Source: Synechococcus sp. HK05 (GTDB lineage Bacteria; Cyanobacteriota; Cyanobacteriia; PCC-6307; Cyanobiaceae). Taken from it: DNA of 64,000 nt. A model generated the notes under the pieces. The model saw nothing but the letters and a program-made list of their open reading frames with translations, was not told the origin of the DNA and searched no databases. Positions 1-9,570 of this stretch are shown one piece after another. Location of the stretch: contig NZ_JAHRXJ010000011.1 in NCBI RefSeq assembly GCF_019104765.1, positions 434,001 through 498,000 on the forward strand. Reading direction: 5' to 3'. Positions within the stretch are counted from its first letter, which is position 1; each line of letters begins with the position of its first letter. The translations under genes were made by a program, and so were the position numbers.

Positions 1-975
1 CTTCACCGAGCCGCCGGCGGCTACGGCGCCTGAAAACACCTTGAAGCCCATGTCGGCCACCAGGTCGCTCACGTTGGTGAGCTCCATGCCGTAGCGGGTG
101 TCGGGGCGATCGGTGCCGTAGCGCTCCATGGCGTCATGCCAGGTGAGGCGCGGGAAGGGGCGAGGCAGGTCCACCCCTTTCACCGTCTTCCAGATGGAGG
201 CGATCAGGGCTTCGTTGAGCTCCAGGATCTGCTCCTGATCCATGAAGCTCATCTCCATGTCCAGCTGGGTGAATTCCGGCTGGCGATCGGCGCGCAGGTC
301 TTCGTCGCGGAAGCAGCGGGCCACTTGGTAGTAGCGCTCGATGCCGCCCACCATCAGCAGCTGCTTGAACAGCTGGGGCGACTGGGGCAGGGCGAACCAT
401 TCACCGCCGCACACGCGCGACGGCACCAGGTAGTCGCGGGCGCCTTCGGGGGTGGAGCGGGTGAGCACCGGGGTTTCCACCTCGATGAAGCCCTGGTCTT
501 CGAGGAAACGGCGAGCCGCCTGAATCGTCTGAGCCCGCAGGCGCAGATTGCTGTTCATGCGCTCGCGGCGCAGATCGAGGTAGCGATGGCGCAGCCGCAG
601 CTCCTCGCGGGTGTTCTCCTCGTCGTGCACCGACACGGCAAAGGGCAGGTTGCCCTTCACGCTGTTGAGCACCGTGATGGCGCTGGCCAGCACTTCCACG
701 TGGCCGGTGGCCAGCTTTTCGTTGATGGCGTCGGCCGGGCGCTCACGCACCTTGCCCTCCACCTGGATCACCGTTTCGTTGCGCAGGTGTTCCGCCACGG
801 CGAACATCGCGGCGCCGTTGTCGGGGTCCACCGTGATCTGCACCGTGCCGCTGCGGTCGCGCAGGTCGATGAAGATCACCCCGCCGTGATCGCGGCTGCG
901 GTCCACCCAGCCGCACAGCTGCACGGCCTGGCCGGTGGCATCGGGGCGCAGGTCGCCGCATCCGTGGCTGCGCAT
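1..975 (-). CDS. aspS: aspartyl-tRNA synthetase, N-terminal part (cut by window edge)
   Basis: Charges tRNA-Asp with aspartate in the cytoplasm. The 325 codons present begin [20 protein letters not shown] and run through the N-terminal OB-fold ([20 protein letters not shown]) that binds the anticodon, then into the class II catalytic domain ([20 protein letters not shown] near the left edge). The reading frame stays open to base 1, so the C-terminal half, including motif 3, lies outside. The ATG at 975 has no clear Shine-Dalgarno sequence. gcvT follows upstream on the same strand. Confidence 0.93.
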   Translation of the reverse strand, partial: MRSHGCGDLRPDATGQAVQLCGWVDRSRDHGGVIFIDLRDRSGTVQITVDPDNGAAMFAVAEHLRNETVIQVEGKVRERPADAINEKLATGHVEVLASAITVLNSVKGNLPFAVSVHDEENTREELRLRHRYLDLRRERMNSNLRLRAQTIQAARRFLEDQGFIEVETPVLTRSTPEGARDYLVPSRVCGGEWFALPQSPQLFKQLLMVGGIERYYQVARCFRDEDLRADRQPEFTQLDMEMSFMDQEQILELNEALIASIWKTVKGVDLPRPFPRLTWHDAMERYGTDRPDTRYGMELTNVSDLVADMGFKVFSGAVAAGGSVK

Positions 976-1036
976 GCTGAGGAGGGAAACGCAATCGGCG
1001 ATTGTCCCATTAGGGCGGCTGGCTGAGTGGTCGTCT

Positions 1037-2164
1037 TCAGCGCCGATAGAACGGTCGCTTCACCACTAGGGCAGGCTCGGCTTTGCCGCGAATCTCCACG
1101 GTCAGCGGGTTGCCCACGCGGGCGGCAGAGGCTGGCACCAGAGCCAGGGCAATGCCCGCCTCAAGGCTGGGAGACCAGCCACCGCTGGTGATAGTGCCGA
1201 TTGGGGCGCTCCCTGCTTCTGCCCCACTCGCCAGCACCGGATAGCCGTGGCGGGGGATGGCGCGGCCCTGCAGCTGTAGCCCCACCAGGCGGCGCTGCAC
1301 CCCGTCGCGCGTCTGCTGCTCCAACACCTCACGCCCCACGAAGGGTTTGGGCATCTCCAGGTGCACCAGCCAGCCCAGGCCCGCTTCCAGGGGTGAGGTG
1401 GAGGCATCCATATCGCTGCCATAGAGATGCATGGCAGCTTCCAGGCGCAGTGTGTCGCGGGCGCCAAGGCCGCAGGGCTGAATGCCCCGCTCCAGGCAAT
1501 GGCTCCAGAAGGTCAGCCCGGGCTCGCGCTCCAGCAGCAGCTCGAAGCCGTCTTCCCCGGTGTAGCCGGTGCGGGCCACGAAGGCTTCACCGATGCCGGG
1601 GAGGGTCAGCGGGCGATGGCCGAAGCGGGGCAGGCCCGCCAGGGAGCTACCGCTCATGGCCTCCAGTTGCCTGGCGGCTTCCGGCCCCTGGAGGGCCACG
1701 AGCACCCCATCCCCCTTGTGGTCGGCCACGCGGATTCCCGCGGGCTCCAGCTGGCTGCGGATCCAGGCGGTGTCGGCCGCGGCGCAGGCCGCGTTGATCA
1801 CCAGCAACAGGTCATGGGCCTGGGCAGCCTCATCCCAGCCACGGTCGTACACGATCAGGTCGTCGCGGATGCCGCCCTGCTCGTTCAGTAGCACCGTGTA
1901 GCAGGCCTCACCAGGGCCGATGCGGAACAGATCGGTGGGCACCAGGCCTTGCAGCACGTCTTTGGCGCCGGGGCCGCTGAGGCGCAGCACCCCCATGTGG
2001 GAGATGTCGAACAGACCGCAGTGTTCCCGCACAGCCTTGTGCTCCTGCAACAGGCCGGCGAATTGCACCGCCATCTCCCAGCCGGCGAAGGGCACCATCC
2101 GGCCGCCGGCGCTGCGGGCCGCTTCGAACAGGGGGGTGCGCCGCAGCGCTTCGGTGCCGCCCAT
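1037..2164 (-). CDS. gcvT: glycine cleavage system T protein (aminomethyltransferase)
   Basis: T protein of the glycine cleavage system: transfers the aminomethyl carbon from lipoylated H protein to tetrahydrofolate, releasing ammonia. It works with GcvH and GcvP, encoded 36 kb away in this window (37974-41304), and matters for photorespiratory glycine use in cyanobacteria. The 375-residue length is normal. The typical N-terminus ([20 protein letters not shown]) and folate-domain motif ([15 protein letters not shown]) are visible. It is transcribed away from the gene at 2297. Confidence 0.95.
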   Translation of the reverse strand: MGGTEALRRTPLFEAARSAGGRMVPFAGWEMAVQFAGLLQEHKAVREHCGLFDISHMGVLRLSGPGAKDVLQGLVPTDLFRIGPGEACYTVLLNEQGGIRDDLIVYDRGWDEAAQAHDLLLVINAACAAADTAWIRSQLEPAGIRVADHKGDGVLVALQGPEAARQLEAMSGSSLAGLPRFGHRPLTLPGIGEAFVARTGYTGEDGFELLLEREPGLTFWSHCLERGIQPCGLGARDTLRLEAAMHLYGSDMDASTSPLEAGLGWLVHLEMPKPFVGREVLEQQTRDGVQRRLVGLQLQGRAIPRHGYPVLASGAEAGSAPIGTITSGGWSPSLEAGIALALVPASAARVGNPLTVEIRGKAEPALVVKRPFYRR

Positions 2165-2296
2165 GGCGATCTGGCGTCGGTCTGGATCCTATGGAGGGTG
2201 CGGGATGTGCAGCCGGTCTTCAACAGTCCGAAGAGAACCCGGAGGTTGGCCCTCCGCACTGGCCATGGCGGGTTGGGCTGATTACGTTGAGCCCCC

Positions 2297-2545
2297 TTGC
2301 CGCCCTCCATGGGCAACCGCCCCTGCTGCCGCAGCTGCCGCCATTGCACCCAGCCCAGTGGTGTGGAGATGGGCTGGTGCCAACTGCGCAAGCTGCCGAT
2401 CCAGGGGGAGCTTGCGGCGGAGCTTTGGTGCCATCACTGGACGGCGCGCCCGCCGCGCTTGCCGGTGATGGGGGACACCCCGGCGGAGTTGTTGCCCCAT
2501 CCCGGTGAGCGCCAGCTGGCCCTCACCGATGTGCTCGAAACCTGA
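2297..2545 (+). CDS. small cysteine/tryptophan-rich hypothetical protein
   Basis: 82 residues with CxxCxxC near the N-terminus (residues 10-17), then CTQPSGVEMGWCQLRKLPI and a second Cys-His-His-Trp patch (ELWCHHWTARPPRLP). The spaced cysteines suggest a metal-binding or redox-sensitive small protein. I do not recognise a named family. The gene fills the gap between divergent gcvT and the cNMP-binding gene, and its composition matches the host. No function can be given. Confidence 0.55.
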   Translation: MPPSMGNRPCCRSCRHCTQPSGVEMGWCQLRKLPIQGELAAELWCHHWTARPPRLPVMGDTPAELLPHPGERQLALTDVLET

Positions 2546-2656
2546 AGAGAAGGCGAAGATTCGCGCCCGATCGGCCTCGAATGTGTTCCAGCACGCCATG
2601 CCGCCTGTTCGGCGGTGCCAAGCTGGTTTTCACACAGCTTCATGGAGACATCGTTG

Positions 2657-3052
2657 ATGGCTGTTGCCGCCGTTGCCAGTCCGCTCGAACTGATGGCCAC
2701 CCAGGTGGACAGTGAGACGGTGTCGTTCGCGACGGGCGCGGTGATCTTCAGCCGAGGCCAGGCGGCGGATGCCATCTATGCGGTGCGCCGCGGCATCGTG
2801 GAGGTGATCAACCCTCAGGGCGACAAGCTTTGCTACCGCCCCGGCGAGCTGTTCAGCTACGAAGACATCGTCTGGAACGAAGACGTGCGCCACAACGATG
2901 CGGTGGCCCGCACGCCTGTCGAGCTGGTGCGGCTGGATCGGTTGCGCTTCCTCAACCTGCTCCACAACCACCCCACGATGGCGATCCTGCTGATCGGTCA
3001 GCAGCATGAGCGCCTGCGGGAGCAGCGCTCCAGCGGCACCTGCGCTTACTGA
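2657..3052 (+). CDS. cyclic-nucleotide-binding-domain protein without HTH
   Basis: About 131 residues forming a single cNMP-binding beta-roll (FSRGQAADAIYAVRRGIVEV, then the phosphate-cassette-like YRPGELFSYEDIVWNEDVRH), with no DNA-binding helix-turn-helix after it. It could be a CRP-like sensor that has lost its output domain. Whether it binds cAMP or anything else is not visible. The start is ambiguous: in-frame ATGs lie at 2642 and 2657, and I prefer 2657 because GGAG lies 9 bases upstream. It converges on speB. Confidence 0.75.
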   Translation: MAVAAVASPLELMATQVDSETVSFATGAVIFSRGQAADAIYAVRRGIVEVINPQGDKLCYRPGELFSYEDIVWNEDVRHNDAVARTPVELVRLDRLRFLNLLHNHPTMAILLIGQQHERLREQRSSGTCAY

Positions 3053-3066
3053 GGCGCGATCGCAGC

Positions 3067-3927
3067 TCAGCGATCCAGCAGGAACAGCAGGCTGCGCACC
3101 ACTTTGGATGCGAGCACGCTGCTCACGCCAGTGGGATCCAGCATCGGCGCCAGTTCCACCACATCGGCCGCCACCAGGTTGTGGTGGCGCAGCTCATCCA
3201 CCAGGGCGGCGAAATCGCTCCAGAGGAAGCCGCCCGGTTCAGGGGTGCCGGTGCCGGCCATCACGGCGGGATCGAACCAGTCGAGATCCACGGTGAGATA
3301 AAGCGGCTTGCCGCGCAGGGGCTTGAGCGCTTCGGCCATGCGCTCGATCGCCACCAGCCGGCCCGTCTGGCGCAGTTCGGAGAACTCCTCGCGGGTGCCG
3401 CTGCGGATCGCGATCTGCAGCAGCTGTTGGCTGGGCAGCACCTCCAGGCAACGGCGCATGGCGCAGGCGTGGCTGTGGTGGGCGCCGAGCCATTCATGGC
3501 GCAGATCAGCGTGGGCATCGAGCTGCACCAGCACCAGCTCGGGGTGCTGCTCGGCCACGGCGGCCACGGCACCGGAGCTAATCGAATGCTCGCCTCCGAG
3601 CATCAGCGGCTTGAGCCCCAGGGCCAGCACGGTTTCGGTGGCTTGCTTCACCGCGGCCACCACCGGCTCCGGTGCGCCGAAGGGGATGTCCACGGCGCCG
3701 AGGTCGGCGATGGCCAGCTCTTCCAGGTCGCGATCGAGCTGGGGGCAGTAGCTCTCCAGGCCCGGACTCACCTCGCGGATCGCCGCTGGCCCGAAGCGGG
3801 TGCCGGGGCGGAAGGAGGTGGTGCCGTCGTAGGGCACGCCGAACAGGCCCACGCGGCAGCCGGCCGGATCGCGCCGGCTGCCCATGTAGATGGCGCCGTC
3901 GGTGTCGAAGCAGGAGAGATCGGGCAT
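3067..3927 (-). CDS. speB: agmatinase / arginase-family ureohydrolase
   Basis: Manganese ureohydrolase of the arginase fold, most likely hydrolysing agmatine to putrescine and urea. The metal ligands are visible in GGEHS (about residues 111-115), DAHADLR (about 137-143) and DLDWFDP. Length is 286 residues, normal for the family. It lies 12 bases downstream of speE on the same strand, so the two form a polyamine operon, with arginine decarboxylase at the right edge of the window. Close relatives include guanidinobutyrase and guanidine hydrolase, so the exact substrate is an inference from context. Confidence 0.85.
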   Translation of the reverse strand: MPDLSCFDTDGAIYMGSRRDPAGCRVGLFGVPYDGTTSFRPGTRFGPAAIREVSPGLESYCPQLDRDLEELAIADLGAVDIPFGAPEPVVAAVKQATETVLALGLKPLMLGGEHSISSGAVAAVAEQHPELVLVQLDAHADLRHEWLGAHHSHACAMRRCLEVLPSQQLLQIAIRSGTREEFSELRQTGRLVAIERMAEALKPLRGKPLYLTVDLDWFDPAVMAGTGTPEPGGFLWSDFAALVDELRHHNLVAADVVELAPMLDPTGVSSVLASKVVRSLLFLLDR

Positions 3928-3939
3928 CGCTTCAGCTTC

Positions 3940-4806
3940 TCAGCTCGCCAGGGCCCGCTCAATGGCGGCGGGGATGGCCTCGAAGGCGCCGCGCTGCCAG
4001 CGGGGGCTCCAGATCTCGCAGCCCTCGGCTACGGCCGCGGCGCGGGCCGGATCGGGCTCGAGGTAGCGGCGGCCGTCGGTGGCGGCGAAGGTCCAGCTCC
4101 ACCAGCCGCTGGGATACATCGGCACCCAGCCATACAGCGGATCGGCGTGGCCGAACACCTCGCGGATCACCTTCACGGTGTCGATGTGCACCTGACGGAA
4201 GGCCTCGGGCGATTCGCTCTGGGTGGCGAACACGCCGCCGGGCTTGAGGATGCGCCGGCACTGCTCAAAGAAGGCTCGGTTGAACAGGCCTTCGGCTGGG
4301 CCCGCCGGATCGGATCCATCCACGATCACCACGTCGTAGCTGGCATCGGCAGCGTTGGCCGCCCAGGCGATGCCATCCCCCACGGTGAGGTGGAAGCGGG
4401 GATCGCTCCAGCAGCCTCCGCCGATCGAGGGCAGGTGCTGCTGGCTCCACTCCACCACCAGGCCATCGATCTCCACCATGTCGAGGTGCTGCACACCGGC
4501 GTGGCGCAGGCACTCGCGGGCGGTGCCGCCATCGCCGCCGCCGATCACCAGCACCCGCTCGATGCTCGCGGCGCTGCAGAGCGCCGGGTGCACGATCGAT
4601 TCGTGGTAATGCCGCTCCTGGCGCTCGGCCGTCATCCAGCAGCCATCGAGCAGCAGGCCCTTGCCGTAGCGCTCACTTTCGATGATGGTGACCTTCTGGA
4701 ACGGGGATTGCTTCTCCGCGATCACCCGCCCGGCCAGGCCGTAGCGCACGCCGTCAAAGATCTCGTCCACCCAGCCGGGGGTGGGGGCGGTGCTGCTCTC
4801 GGCCAT
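3940..4806 (-). CDS. speE: spermidine synthase
   Basis: Aminopropyltransferase making spermidine from putrescine and decarboxylated SAM. Typical features: [20 protein letters not shown] at the N-terminus, the SAM-binding loop [18 protein letters not shown], and the catalytic region [20 protein letters not shown]. Length is 288 residues from the ATG at 4806. An upstream ATG at 4842 would add twelve unconserved residues. It is the first gene of the speE-speB operon. Confidence 0.92.
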   Translation of the reverse strand: MAESSTAPTPGWVDEIFDGVRYGLAGRVIAEKQSPFQKVTIIESERYGKGLLLDGCWMTAERQERHYHESIVHPALCSAASIERVLVIGGGDGGTARECLRHAGVQHLDMVEIDGLVVEWSQQHLPSIGGGCWSDPRFHLTVGDGIAWAANAADASYDVVIVDGSDPAGPAEGLFNRAFFEQCRRILKPGGVFATQSESPEAFRQVHIDTVKVIREVFGHADPLYGWVPMYPSGWWSWTFAATDGRRYLEPDPARAAAVAEGCEIWSPRWQRGAFEAIPAAIERALAS

Positions 4807-4884
4807 GGCGTGGAGGATCGTTCCTCCACATTTGCGCATCATGGGTGGCCAATCCTTCTGTGCTGCCCGTGACAGGCTTCGGTG

Positions 4885-5334
4885 ATGGCGGGCGGCACTC
4901 CAGGCGATCTGCGGTTGAGTGAGCGCTGGGTGATTCCTGCGGCGGAGCTGCGCTGGCGCTTTTCCCGCTCCGGTGGGCCGGGTGGTCAGAACGTGAATAC
5001 CACCGATTCACGGGTGGAGTTGGTGTTCGACCTGGCGTCAACGCCGTCGCTGCCGCCGCACCTGCGGGCCAGGGCGTTGGGGCGCCTGGAGCAGCGGCTT
5101 GTGGAGGGTTGCGTGGTGATCGCTGCCAGTGAGCACCGCTCGCAATGGCAGAACCGCGTCGCGGCGCAACGGCGCTTGGTGGAGCTGTTGCAGGAAGCGA
5201 TCAAGCCACCACCACCCCCGCGGCGCCCCACGAAGCCCACGCGGGGCTCAGTGCAAAGGCGTTTGGCGGCGAAAAAGCAGCGCAGCGCGGTGAAGCAACA
5301 GCGGCAGGGCCGGCCTCAGCTTTCAGACGACTGA
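4885..5334 (+). CDS. arfB: peptidyl-tRNA hydrolase, ArfB/YaeJ-type ribosome rescue factor
   Basis: Release-factor-like domain with the catalytic GGQ loop ([20 protein letters not shown], about residues 29-48) but no codon-recognition domain, followed by a basic C-terminal tail (about residues 115-150). In this family the tail enters the mRNA channel of stalled ribosomes and the GGQ loop hydrolyses the peptidyl-tRNA. Length is 149 residues from the ATG at 4885. The stop overlaps the convergent mazG end by 19 bases. Confidence 0.85.
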   Translation: MAGGTPGDLRLSERWVIPAAELRWRFSRSGGPGGQNVNTTDSRVELVFDLASTPSLPPHLRARALGRLEQRLVEGCVVIAASEHRSQWQNRVAAQRRLVELLQEAIKPPPPPRRPTKPTRGSVQRRLAAKKQRSAVKQQRQGRPQLSDD

Positions 5335-6152
5335 GCGGCCCGGATCTCCGCCTTGGCCTGTTGCCAGAGCCCTTCCAGTTCACGGATGCTGCGGCCCTGG
5401 AGGTTGCCGCCGAGGGCAGCTTCCACGCGGGAGAAGCGATCGAGGAAGCGGCGGTTGGTGCCGGCCAGGCCGGCTTCGGGATCGATACCGCACCAGCGGG
5501 CCACATTCACCAAGGTGAACAGCACGTCGCCGAGTTCCTCCTGGGCGTGGGCCTTGTCGCCGCTGGCCACCGCTTCCTTGAGCTCATCGAGCTCCTCATG
5601 CACCTTCTCCCACACACCGGCCATGTCGTCCCATTCGAAGCCGGCCGCGGCGGCCTTTTTGGAGATGGTCATCGCGCCAGCGAGTGCGGGCTGGCCGCGC
5701 ACCTTGCCGGCGAGACGATCGCTGAGGGGGCTGGCTGAGGGCTGGCCTGCTGGATCCGCGGCTTTCTCCGCAGCCTTGATCGCCTCCCAGTTGGCCTTCA
5801 CGGCGGCGCTGTCTGCTGCTTCGGCGCCGGCAAATACATGGGGGTGGCGGCGCACCAGCTTCTCGCTGATGCCCGCGGCGATCTGTGCCAGATCGAAGCG
5901 TCCCTCCTCCTGGGCGATCTGGGCATGCAGCACCACCTGCAGCAGCAGGTCTCCCAGTTCTTCCTTGAGATGGGCGTCGTCGCCGTGGCGGATGGCATCG
6001 GCCACCTCATGGGCCTCTTCCAGCACGTAGGGCACCAGGGAGGCGTGGGTCTGCTCCAGATCCCAGGGACAGCCGCTTTCGGGATTGCGCAGCTGGGCCA
6101 CCACCGCGATCAGTTCGCTCACAGCTGCGGTGGGATCGGGCGTGGCGGCCAT
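5316..6152 (-). CDS. mazG: nucleoside triphosphate pyrophosphohydrolase MazG
   Basis: Hydrolyses (d)NTPs to monophosphate and pyrophosphate. Two MazG-type EEXXE helices are visible: LEEAHEVADAIRHGDDAHLKEELGDLLLQ in the first half and LDELKEAVASGDKAHAQEELGDVLF in the second. The first half carries the usual RNPESGCPWDLEQTH signature. Length is 278 residues from the ATG at 6152; the ATG at 6188 adds an unconserved leader. It lies just downstream of a methyltransferase on the same strand. Confidence 0.93.
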   Translation of the reverse strand: MAATPDPTAAVSELIAVVAQLRNPESGCPWDLEQTHASLVPYVLEEAHEVADAIRHGDDAHLKEELGDLLLQVVLHAQIAQEEGRFDLAQIAAGISEKLVRRHPHVFAGAEAADSAAVKANWEAIKAAEKAADPAGQPSASPLSDRLAGKVRGQPALAGAMTISKKAAAAGFEWDDMAGVWEKVHEELDELKEAVASGDKAHAQEELGDVLFTLVNVARWCGIDPEAGLAGTNRRFLDRFSRVEAALGGNLQGRSIRELEGLWQQAKAEIRAAQSSES

Positions 6153-6163
6153 GGGCGTGGCGT

Positions 6164-6874
6164 TCAGGCGGTGGCGCCACCCTCGCACTCCTGCGCTGCA
6201 CGCCGGCTCAGCCAGAGGCGTTGGAACAGGGCCTGCAGCAGCGGGATGGGCGCTTCCAAGCCGGCCTGGGTGAGCTCGCGCTGCAGGCGCTCTTCATCCA
6301 TCGAGAACACCTTGGTGTTGCGCGAGGCCATCACTGCTTCGATGGTGGCCGCATCCATCCCCAGTGCTTCAAAGCGGGCGCGGCCGATGGCCAGGCCCAG
6401 CTCAAATCCCGGTGGATTCGATTCGCTGTAGCTGCTCAGCAGCAGGCATCCGCCGGGTGCCAGGTGAGCTGCCATGCGCTGAAGCAGCTGCTCCTGCTCG
6501 GGTGGGGGCAGAACATGCAGCACGTTGTGGCTGATCACCACCTCGAAATCGCCTGCCCCGCCGGCCTGCAGGTGGTCGGGGCCCCACTCCGCCCGCGCTG
6601 TGGCTCCGATCTCGGCGATCAGTGCGTTGCAGAGCCCGCGCATCTGTTGGCTGGGTTCGATCAGCGTGAACCGGGCCTGGGGCATGGCCTGCAGTAGTGC
6701 AGGCAATTCCGTGCCGCTGCCGGCTCCCACCACCAGCACCCGGCGCGCCTGCGGCTCCAGCGCCGCCGCCGTGGCCGCCGCCAGCTCGAAGATCGCGTCG
6801 TAGGCGGGGATCAGCCGGCGGATGCGCGCGTTGTAGGTGCGGCCGTAGTCACCGTCGAAGTCGAGCAGGGCCAT
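6164..6874 (-). CDS. class I SAM-dependent methyltransferase
   Basis: Rossmann-fold methyltransferase of 236 residues. The SAM-binding motif I is VLVVGAGSGTELPALL (about residues 46-61), with an acidic motif II (FTLIEPSQQM) and motif IV-like VISHNVLHVLPPPE. The substrate is unknown. The reading frame is open further upstream to 7354, but homology-like sequence starts at MALLDFDGDYGRTYNARI (ATG at 6874). That start removes a long overlap with the neighbour at 6892. Confidence 0.8.
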   Translation of the reverse strand: MALLDFDGDYGRTYNARIRRLIPAYDAIFELAAATAAALEPQARRVLVVGAGSGTELPALLQAMPQARFTLIEPSQQMRGLCNALIAEIGATARAEWGPDHLQAGGAGDFEVVISHNVLHVLPPPEQEQLLQRMAAHLAPGGCLLLSSYSESNPPGFELGLAIGRARFEALGMDAATIEAVMASRNTKVFSMDEERLQRELTQAGLEAPIPLLQALFQRLWLSRRAAQECEGGATA

Positions 6875-6891
6875 GGGCTGCGGTGCGTGGC

Positions 6892-7416
6892 TCAGCGGAG
6901 TCTGCGGCGGCGACGCGGTTTGCGGCGTTGGCGGCGCAGCAGCTTCGGTAGACTCGGCATCGGATCGCCGTCCTGGAGCAGATGCAGCCAGGCGCTGGCC
7001 TCCACGCCAATCAGCACAGCCAGGCTCAACCCGCGCTGCTCCTGCCAGAGCAGCTGGAGGCCCTGCCCCAGCTCCAGCGGGCTCGGTGCACCCCAGGGCT
7101 GCAACAGCCAGCCCGCTAGGCCCACGAGCACCGCTAGATAAAGCAGCCGGCCTGCGCTCCCCAGAAACGGTGAATGCGAGAGCAGCGAGCGATGGCGCAG
7201 CAGCTGCCGGTAGGGCCACCAGAGCAGGCGCAGTGGTCCCCAGCGGCGGCTGGGATTGGAGCGGGTGTCGAGGTCGGGAGACAGCCACAGTCCTCCGATC
7301 AGAAAGGCAGTCCCGGCGGTTGCGATGCCTGCAAGCCCCAACCAGGGCCCCCACAGCAGCCCGAAGGGCAGGGCCAGGAGCCAGGTGGCGCGGTCGTGCT
7401 GCTGGCCGCTGGCCAT
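6892..7416 (-). CDS. DUF2227-like membrane protein, putative metal-binding
   Basis: 174 residues with hydrophobic segments at about residues 11-45 and 87-110 and a very basic C-terminus. The pattern IGGLWLSPDLDTRSNPSRRWGPLRLLWWPYRQLLRHRSLLSH resembles the DUF2227 family, whose conserved Asp and His residues were proposed to bind metal. Function is unknown. It lies 17 bases upstream of the methyltransferase on the same strand and starts close to tRNA-Val on the other strand. Confidence 0.7.
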   Translation of the reverse strand: MASGQQHDRATWLLALPFGLLWGPWLGLAGIATAGTAFLIGGLWLSPDLDTRSNPSRRWGPLRLLWWPYRQLLRHRSLLSHSPFLGSAGRLLYLAVLVGLAGWLLQPWGAPSPLELGQGLQLLWQEQRGLSLAVLIGVEASAWLHLLQDGDPMPSLPKLLRRQRRKPRRRRRLR

Positions 7417-7454
7417 GGCGAGTGGCTGCTGTTGCGATGCAGAATGCCTGAGCC

Positions 7455-7526
<72 letters not shown>

Positions 7527-7832
7527 TCAGGGAATCAGGCCGCTGAGGCGGGTGCGGAAGTCGCCCTTGGGCATGCCGCCTTTGAGTTCGCCGTGGATGG
7601 TGAACTCGCCTTCCGGATCGCTCACCACCAGATAGGTGGGCCAGCCCATGCCTTGCTTATCGGGGTATTGGGCCAACAGAACGCGGCGGTAGCGGCGATA
7701 GGCCTCGGTGTCCTGCAGCATCACGCTCACGAAGCTGCAACCCAGCTCTGTGCACACTGCGGCGTCGTAATGACTCATGCGGTGGCAGGTGCCGCAGTCT
7801 TCCGAGCTGAACTTGAGAACCGTGTAGCTCAT
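7527..7832 (-). CDS. thioredoxin-like protein
   Basis: 101 residues with a thioredoxin-fold N-terminus and redox motif CGTC (residues 13-16, in SSEDCGTCHRM), a WPTYLV cis-proline segment (about 65-70) and a C-terminal helix. It is probably a cytosolic disulfide reductase or a divergent thioredoxin. No signal peptide is present. It ends against the tRNA-Val 3' end with no spacer. Confidence 0.8.
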   Translation of the reverse strand: MSYTVLKFSSEDCGTCHRMSHYDAAVCTELGCSFVSVMLQDTEAYRRYRRVLLAQYPDKQGMGWPTYLVVSDPEGEFTIHGELKGGMPKGDFRTRLSGLIP

Positions 7833-7863
7833 GGCTTGGGCTTCACTGCCCGGAAGCTAGCGA

Positions 7864-8661
7864 TCAGGGTTGGATCTGGCTTCGCCGGTAGAGCCGTCGT
7901 TCACACAGCTCCAGCTGTTGGTATGCATCGAACACCAACTTGATTTGCTGGAAGGCATCGGCGCTGGTACGGCAGCCGATGTGCAGGCGGAAGGCTCCCT
8001 CGGGTAGCCATTCGGGCACCGAGCAGATCAAGCCATCCACGAAGGTGGCTGTGAGCGGGTGGATCGCGAACTGCTCCGCGCTGAAGGGTTCGCAGGGGGT
8101 GAGCTGCTCCTGGAGCAAGTGCTCCTGTTCGCCGGGCCAACCTTCCAGATCCCGCAGCAGTTCCTCGGGGGTCTGTTGCGGCCGCGTCGGATCTTGTTGC
8201 GTGGCATGGGCGCAACGAAAACCAACGGCTCCGATCGCATCGAGGCTCCAGCCACAGCGCTCAGCGTTGAGGTGCTGCCCCCAGAGCAGCACCAGCATCG
8301 AGCGGGCGCGGCCGGCAAAGAGGTTCACTTCATGGCCGAAGCGCTCGGCTGTGGGGTCGACGCAACGACTGGATTGCCCCCCGGCACCGCGGAACTGCCA
8401 GCAGTTGCCGCCGCTGTTGTACGCCGTGCGGCTCAAGGGCAAGCGGCGCCGTCCCTCCGGTGCAAACAGCAAGCCCCGGCCATCCCAGCTTCCGTGATCC
8501 GGATCGCTGAACTGGATGTCGTAGCAGGTGTCGTCGATCACGCGACTGGGGCTCCGCCAATCGAGTGCTCCGCTGCGGAGATACCAGTGGCTCCGACCCT
8601 GCCAGCGGCCCTCGAAGTTGCGGCGGTTCAGCTCCCATTGGCGTTGCTGCTGATCCAACAC
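7864..8661 (-). CDS. hypothetical cyanobacterial protein (DUF3598-like)
   Basis: 265 residues beginning LNRRNFEGRWQGRSHWYLR, followed by repeated beta-rich segments (DTCYDIQFSDPDHGSWDGRGLLF; CWQFRGAGG) and a second half with FVDGLICSVPEWLPEGAFRL. This layout recalls DUF3598 lipocalin-like proteins of cyanobacteria, but I am not certain of the family. There are no catalytic motifs, signal peptide or membrane segment. It is divergent from the epimerase at 8710. Confidence 0.6.
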   Translation of the reverse strand: MLDQQQRQWELNRRNFEGRWQGRSHWYLRSGALDWRSPSRVIDDTCYDIQFSDPDHGSWDGRGLLFAPEGRRRLPLSRTAYNSGGNCWQFRGAGGQSSRCVDPTAERFGHEVNLFAGRARSMLVLLWGQHLNAERCGWSLDAIGAVGFRCAHATQQDPTRPQQTPEELLRDLEGWPGEQEHLLQEQLTPCEPFSAEQFAIHPLTATFVDGLICSVPEWLPEGAFRLHIGCRTSADAFQQIKLVFDAYQQLELCERRLYRRSQIQP

Positions 8662-8709
8662 GAGCCCCCGAGGCTCTTCCTAGCCTCCATCCTCAGCGGG
8701 GTCTTGTCG

Positions 8710-9555
8710 ATGCGGGTCACCATCGTGGGCTGCGGCTATGTGGGTGAGGCCCTGGCGCGGCTCCTGGGTGCTCAAGCGCCGTGCCATCTCACCCTCACAA
8801 CAACGCGGGAGCAGCGCCGCGCGGCGCTCGAACCATTGGGTGATCGCGTGCTGGTACTCAAGGCCAGTGATGCTCCCGCCTTGAAGCAGGCCTTGGAGTC
8901 TGCGGATGCAGCCGTGTTTTGTATGGCGCCTGGGGGAGATCGCCAGGTGAATGCGGGCGTGTATGCCGCCACCTATCGCGACAGCATCACCACCTTGCTT
9001 GCGCTGTTGCCCGAACTTCCGCAGTTGCGGCAGATCATCTACACGAGCAGTTGTGGTGTGTATGGCGATGCGGCAGGGGGCTGGATGGATGAGTGCTCGC
9101 CCGTGCTGCCGCGTGATGCCCACGCTGCGGTGCTCGTGGAGAGCGAGCAGCTGTTGGTGCAGGCCCGCAGCGATCAACGGCGGGTGTGTGTGTTGCGCCT
9201 TGGCGCGATCTATGGCCCCGGCCGTGATCTAAACCGTCGTTTCCAGTCGCTGGCTGGCACCACCAGGCCCGGTGATGGCCAGACCCACAGCAATTGGATC
9301 CATCGCGACGATGTGGCCGGGGCCATGGCGGCCGCATTGGCTGGGGCCTGGGATGAGACGGTCAATGTGGTCGACGACCAGCCCTGGCGTGTGGCTGATC
9401 TGCTCGATCGGATTTGCACGGCCGCCGAGCTGCCACCGGTGCAGTGGAGTGGTGCCTCACCCGAGGTCAAGCCCATGGCGGATCGCCGGATCAGCAACCG
9501 CCGGCTACGCAGCTTGGGCTATGCGCTGTTGCACCCCACCCTCAGCGGGTTTTGA
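8710..9555 (+). CDS. NAD(P)-dependent sugar epimerase/dehydratase-like protein
   Basis: Extended short-chain dehydrogenase of 281 residues. The nucleotide-binding motif is at the extreme N-terminus (MRVTIVGCGYVGEALARLLG), which supports the ATG at 8710. The tract IIYTSSCGVYGD is typical of YeeZ/WcaG-like NAD epimerases, and VLRLGAIYGPGRD follows. The usual YxxxK catalytic pair is not obvious, so enzymatic activity is uncertain. The frame is open far upstream, but that region is antisense to the preceding gene. Confidence 0.8.
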   Translation: MRVTIVGCGYVGEALARLLGAQAPCHLTLTTTREQRRAALEPLGDRVLVLKASDAPALKQALESADAAVFCMAPGGDRQVNAGVYAATYRDSITTLLALLPELPQLRQIIYTSSCGVYGDAAGGWMDECSPVLPRDAHAAVLVESEQLLVQARSDQRRVCVLRLGAIYGPGRDLNRRFQSLAGTTRPGDGQTHSNWIHRDDVAGAMAAALAGAWDETVNVVDDQPWRVADLLDRICTAAELPPVQWSGASPEVKPMADRRISNRRLRSLGYALLHPTLSGF

Positions 9556-9570
9556 GCCTGCCTGGGCGGC

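Noticed and set aside
136-1026. Long open frames antisense to aspS, speB/speE, valS, ligA, mnmG and gcvP
   Set aside because: High G+C leaves many antisense frames open. They lack recognisable protein patterns and the opposite strand carries clear core genes.
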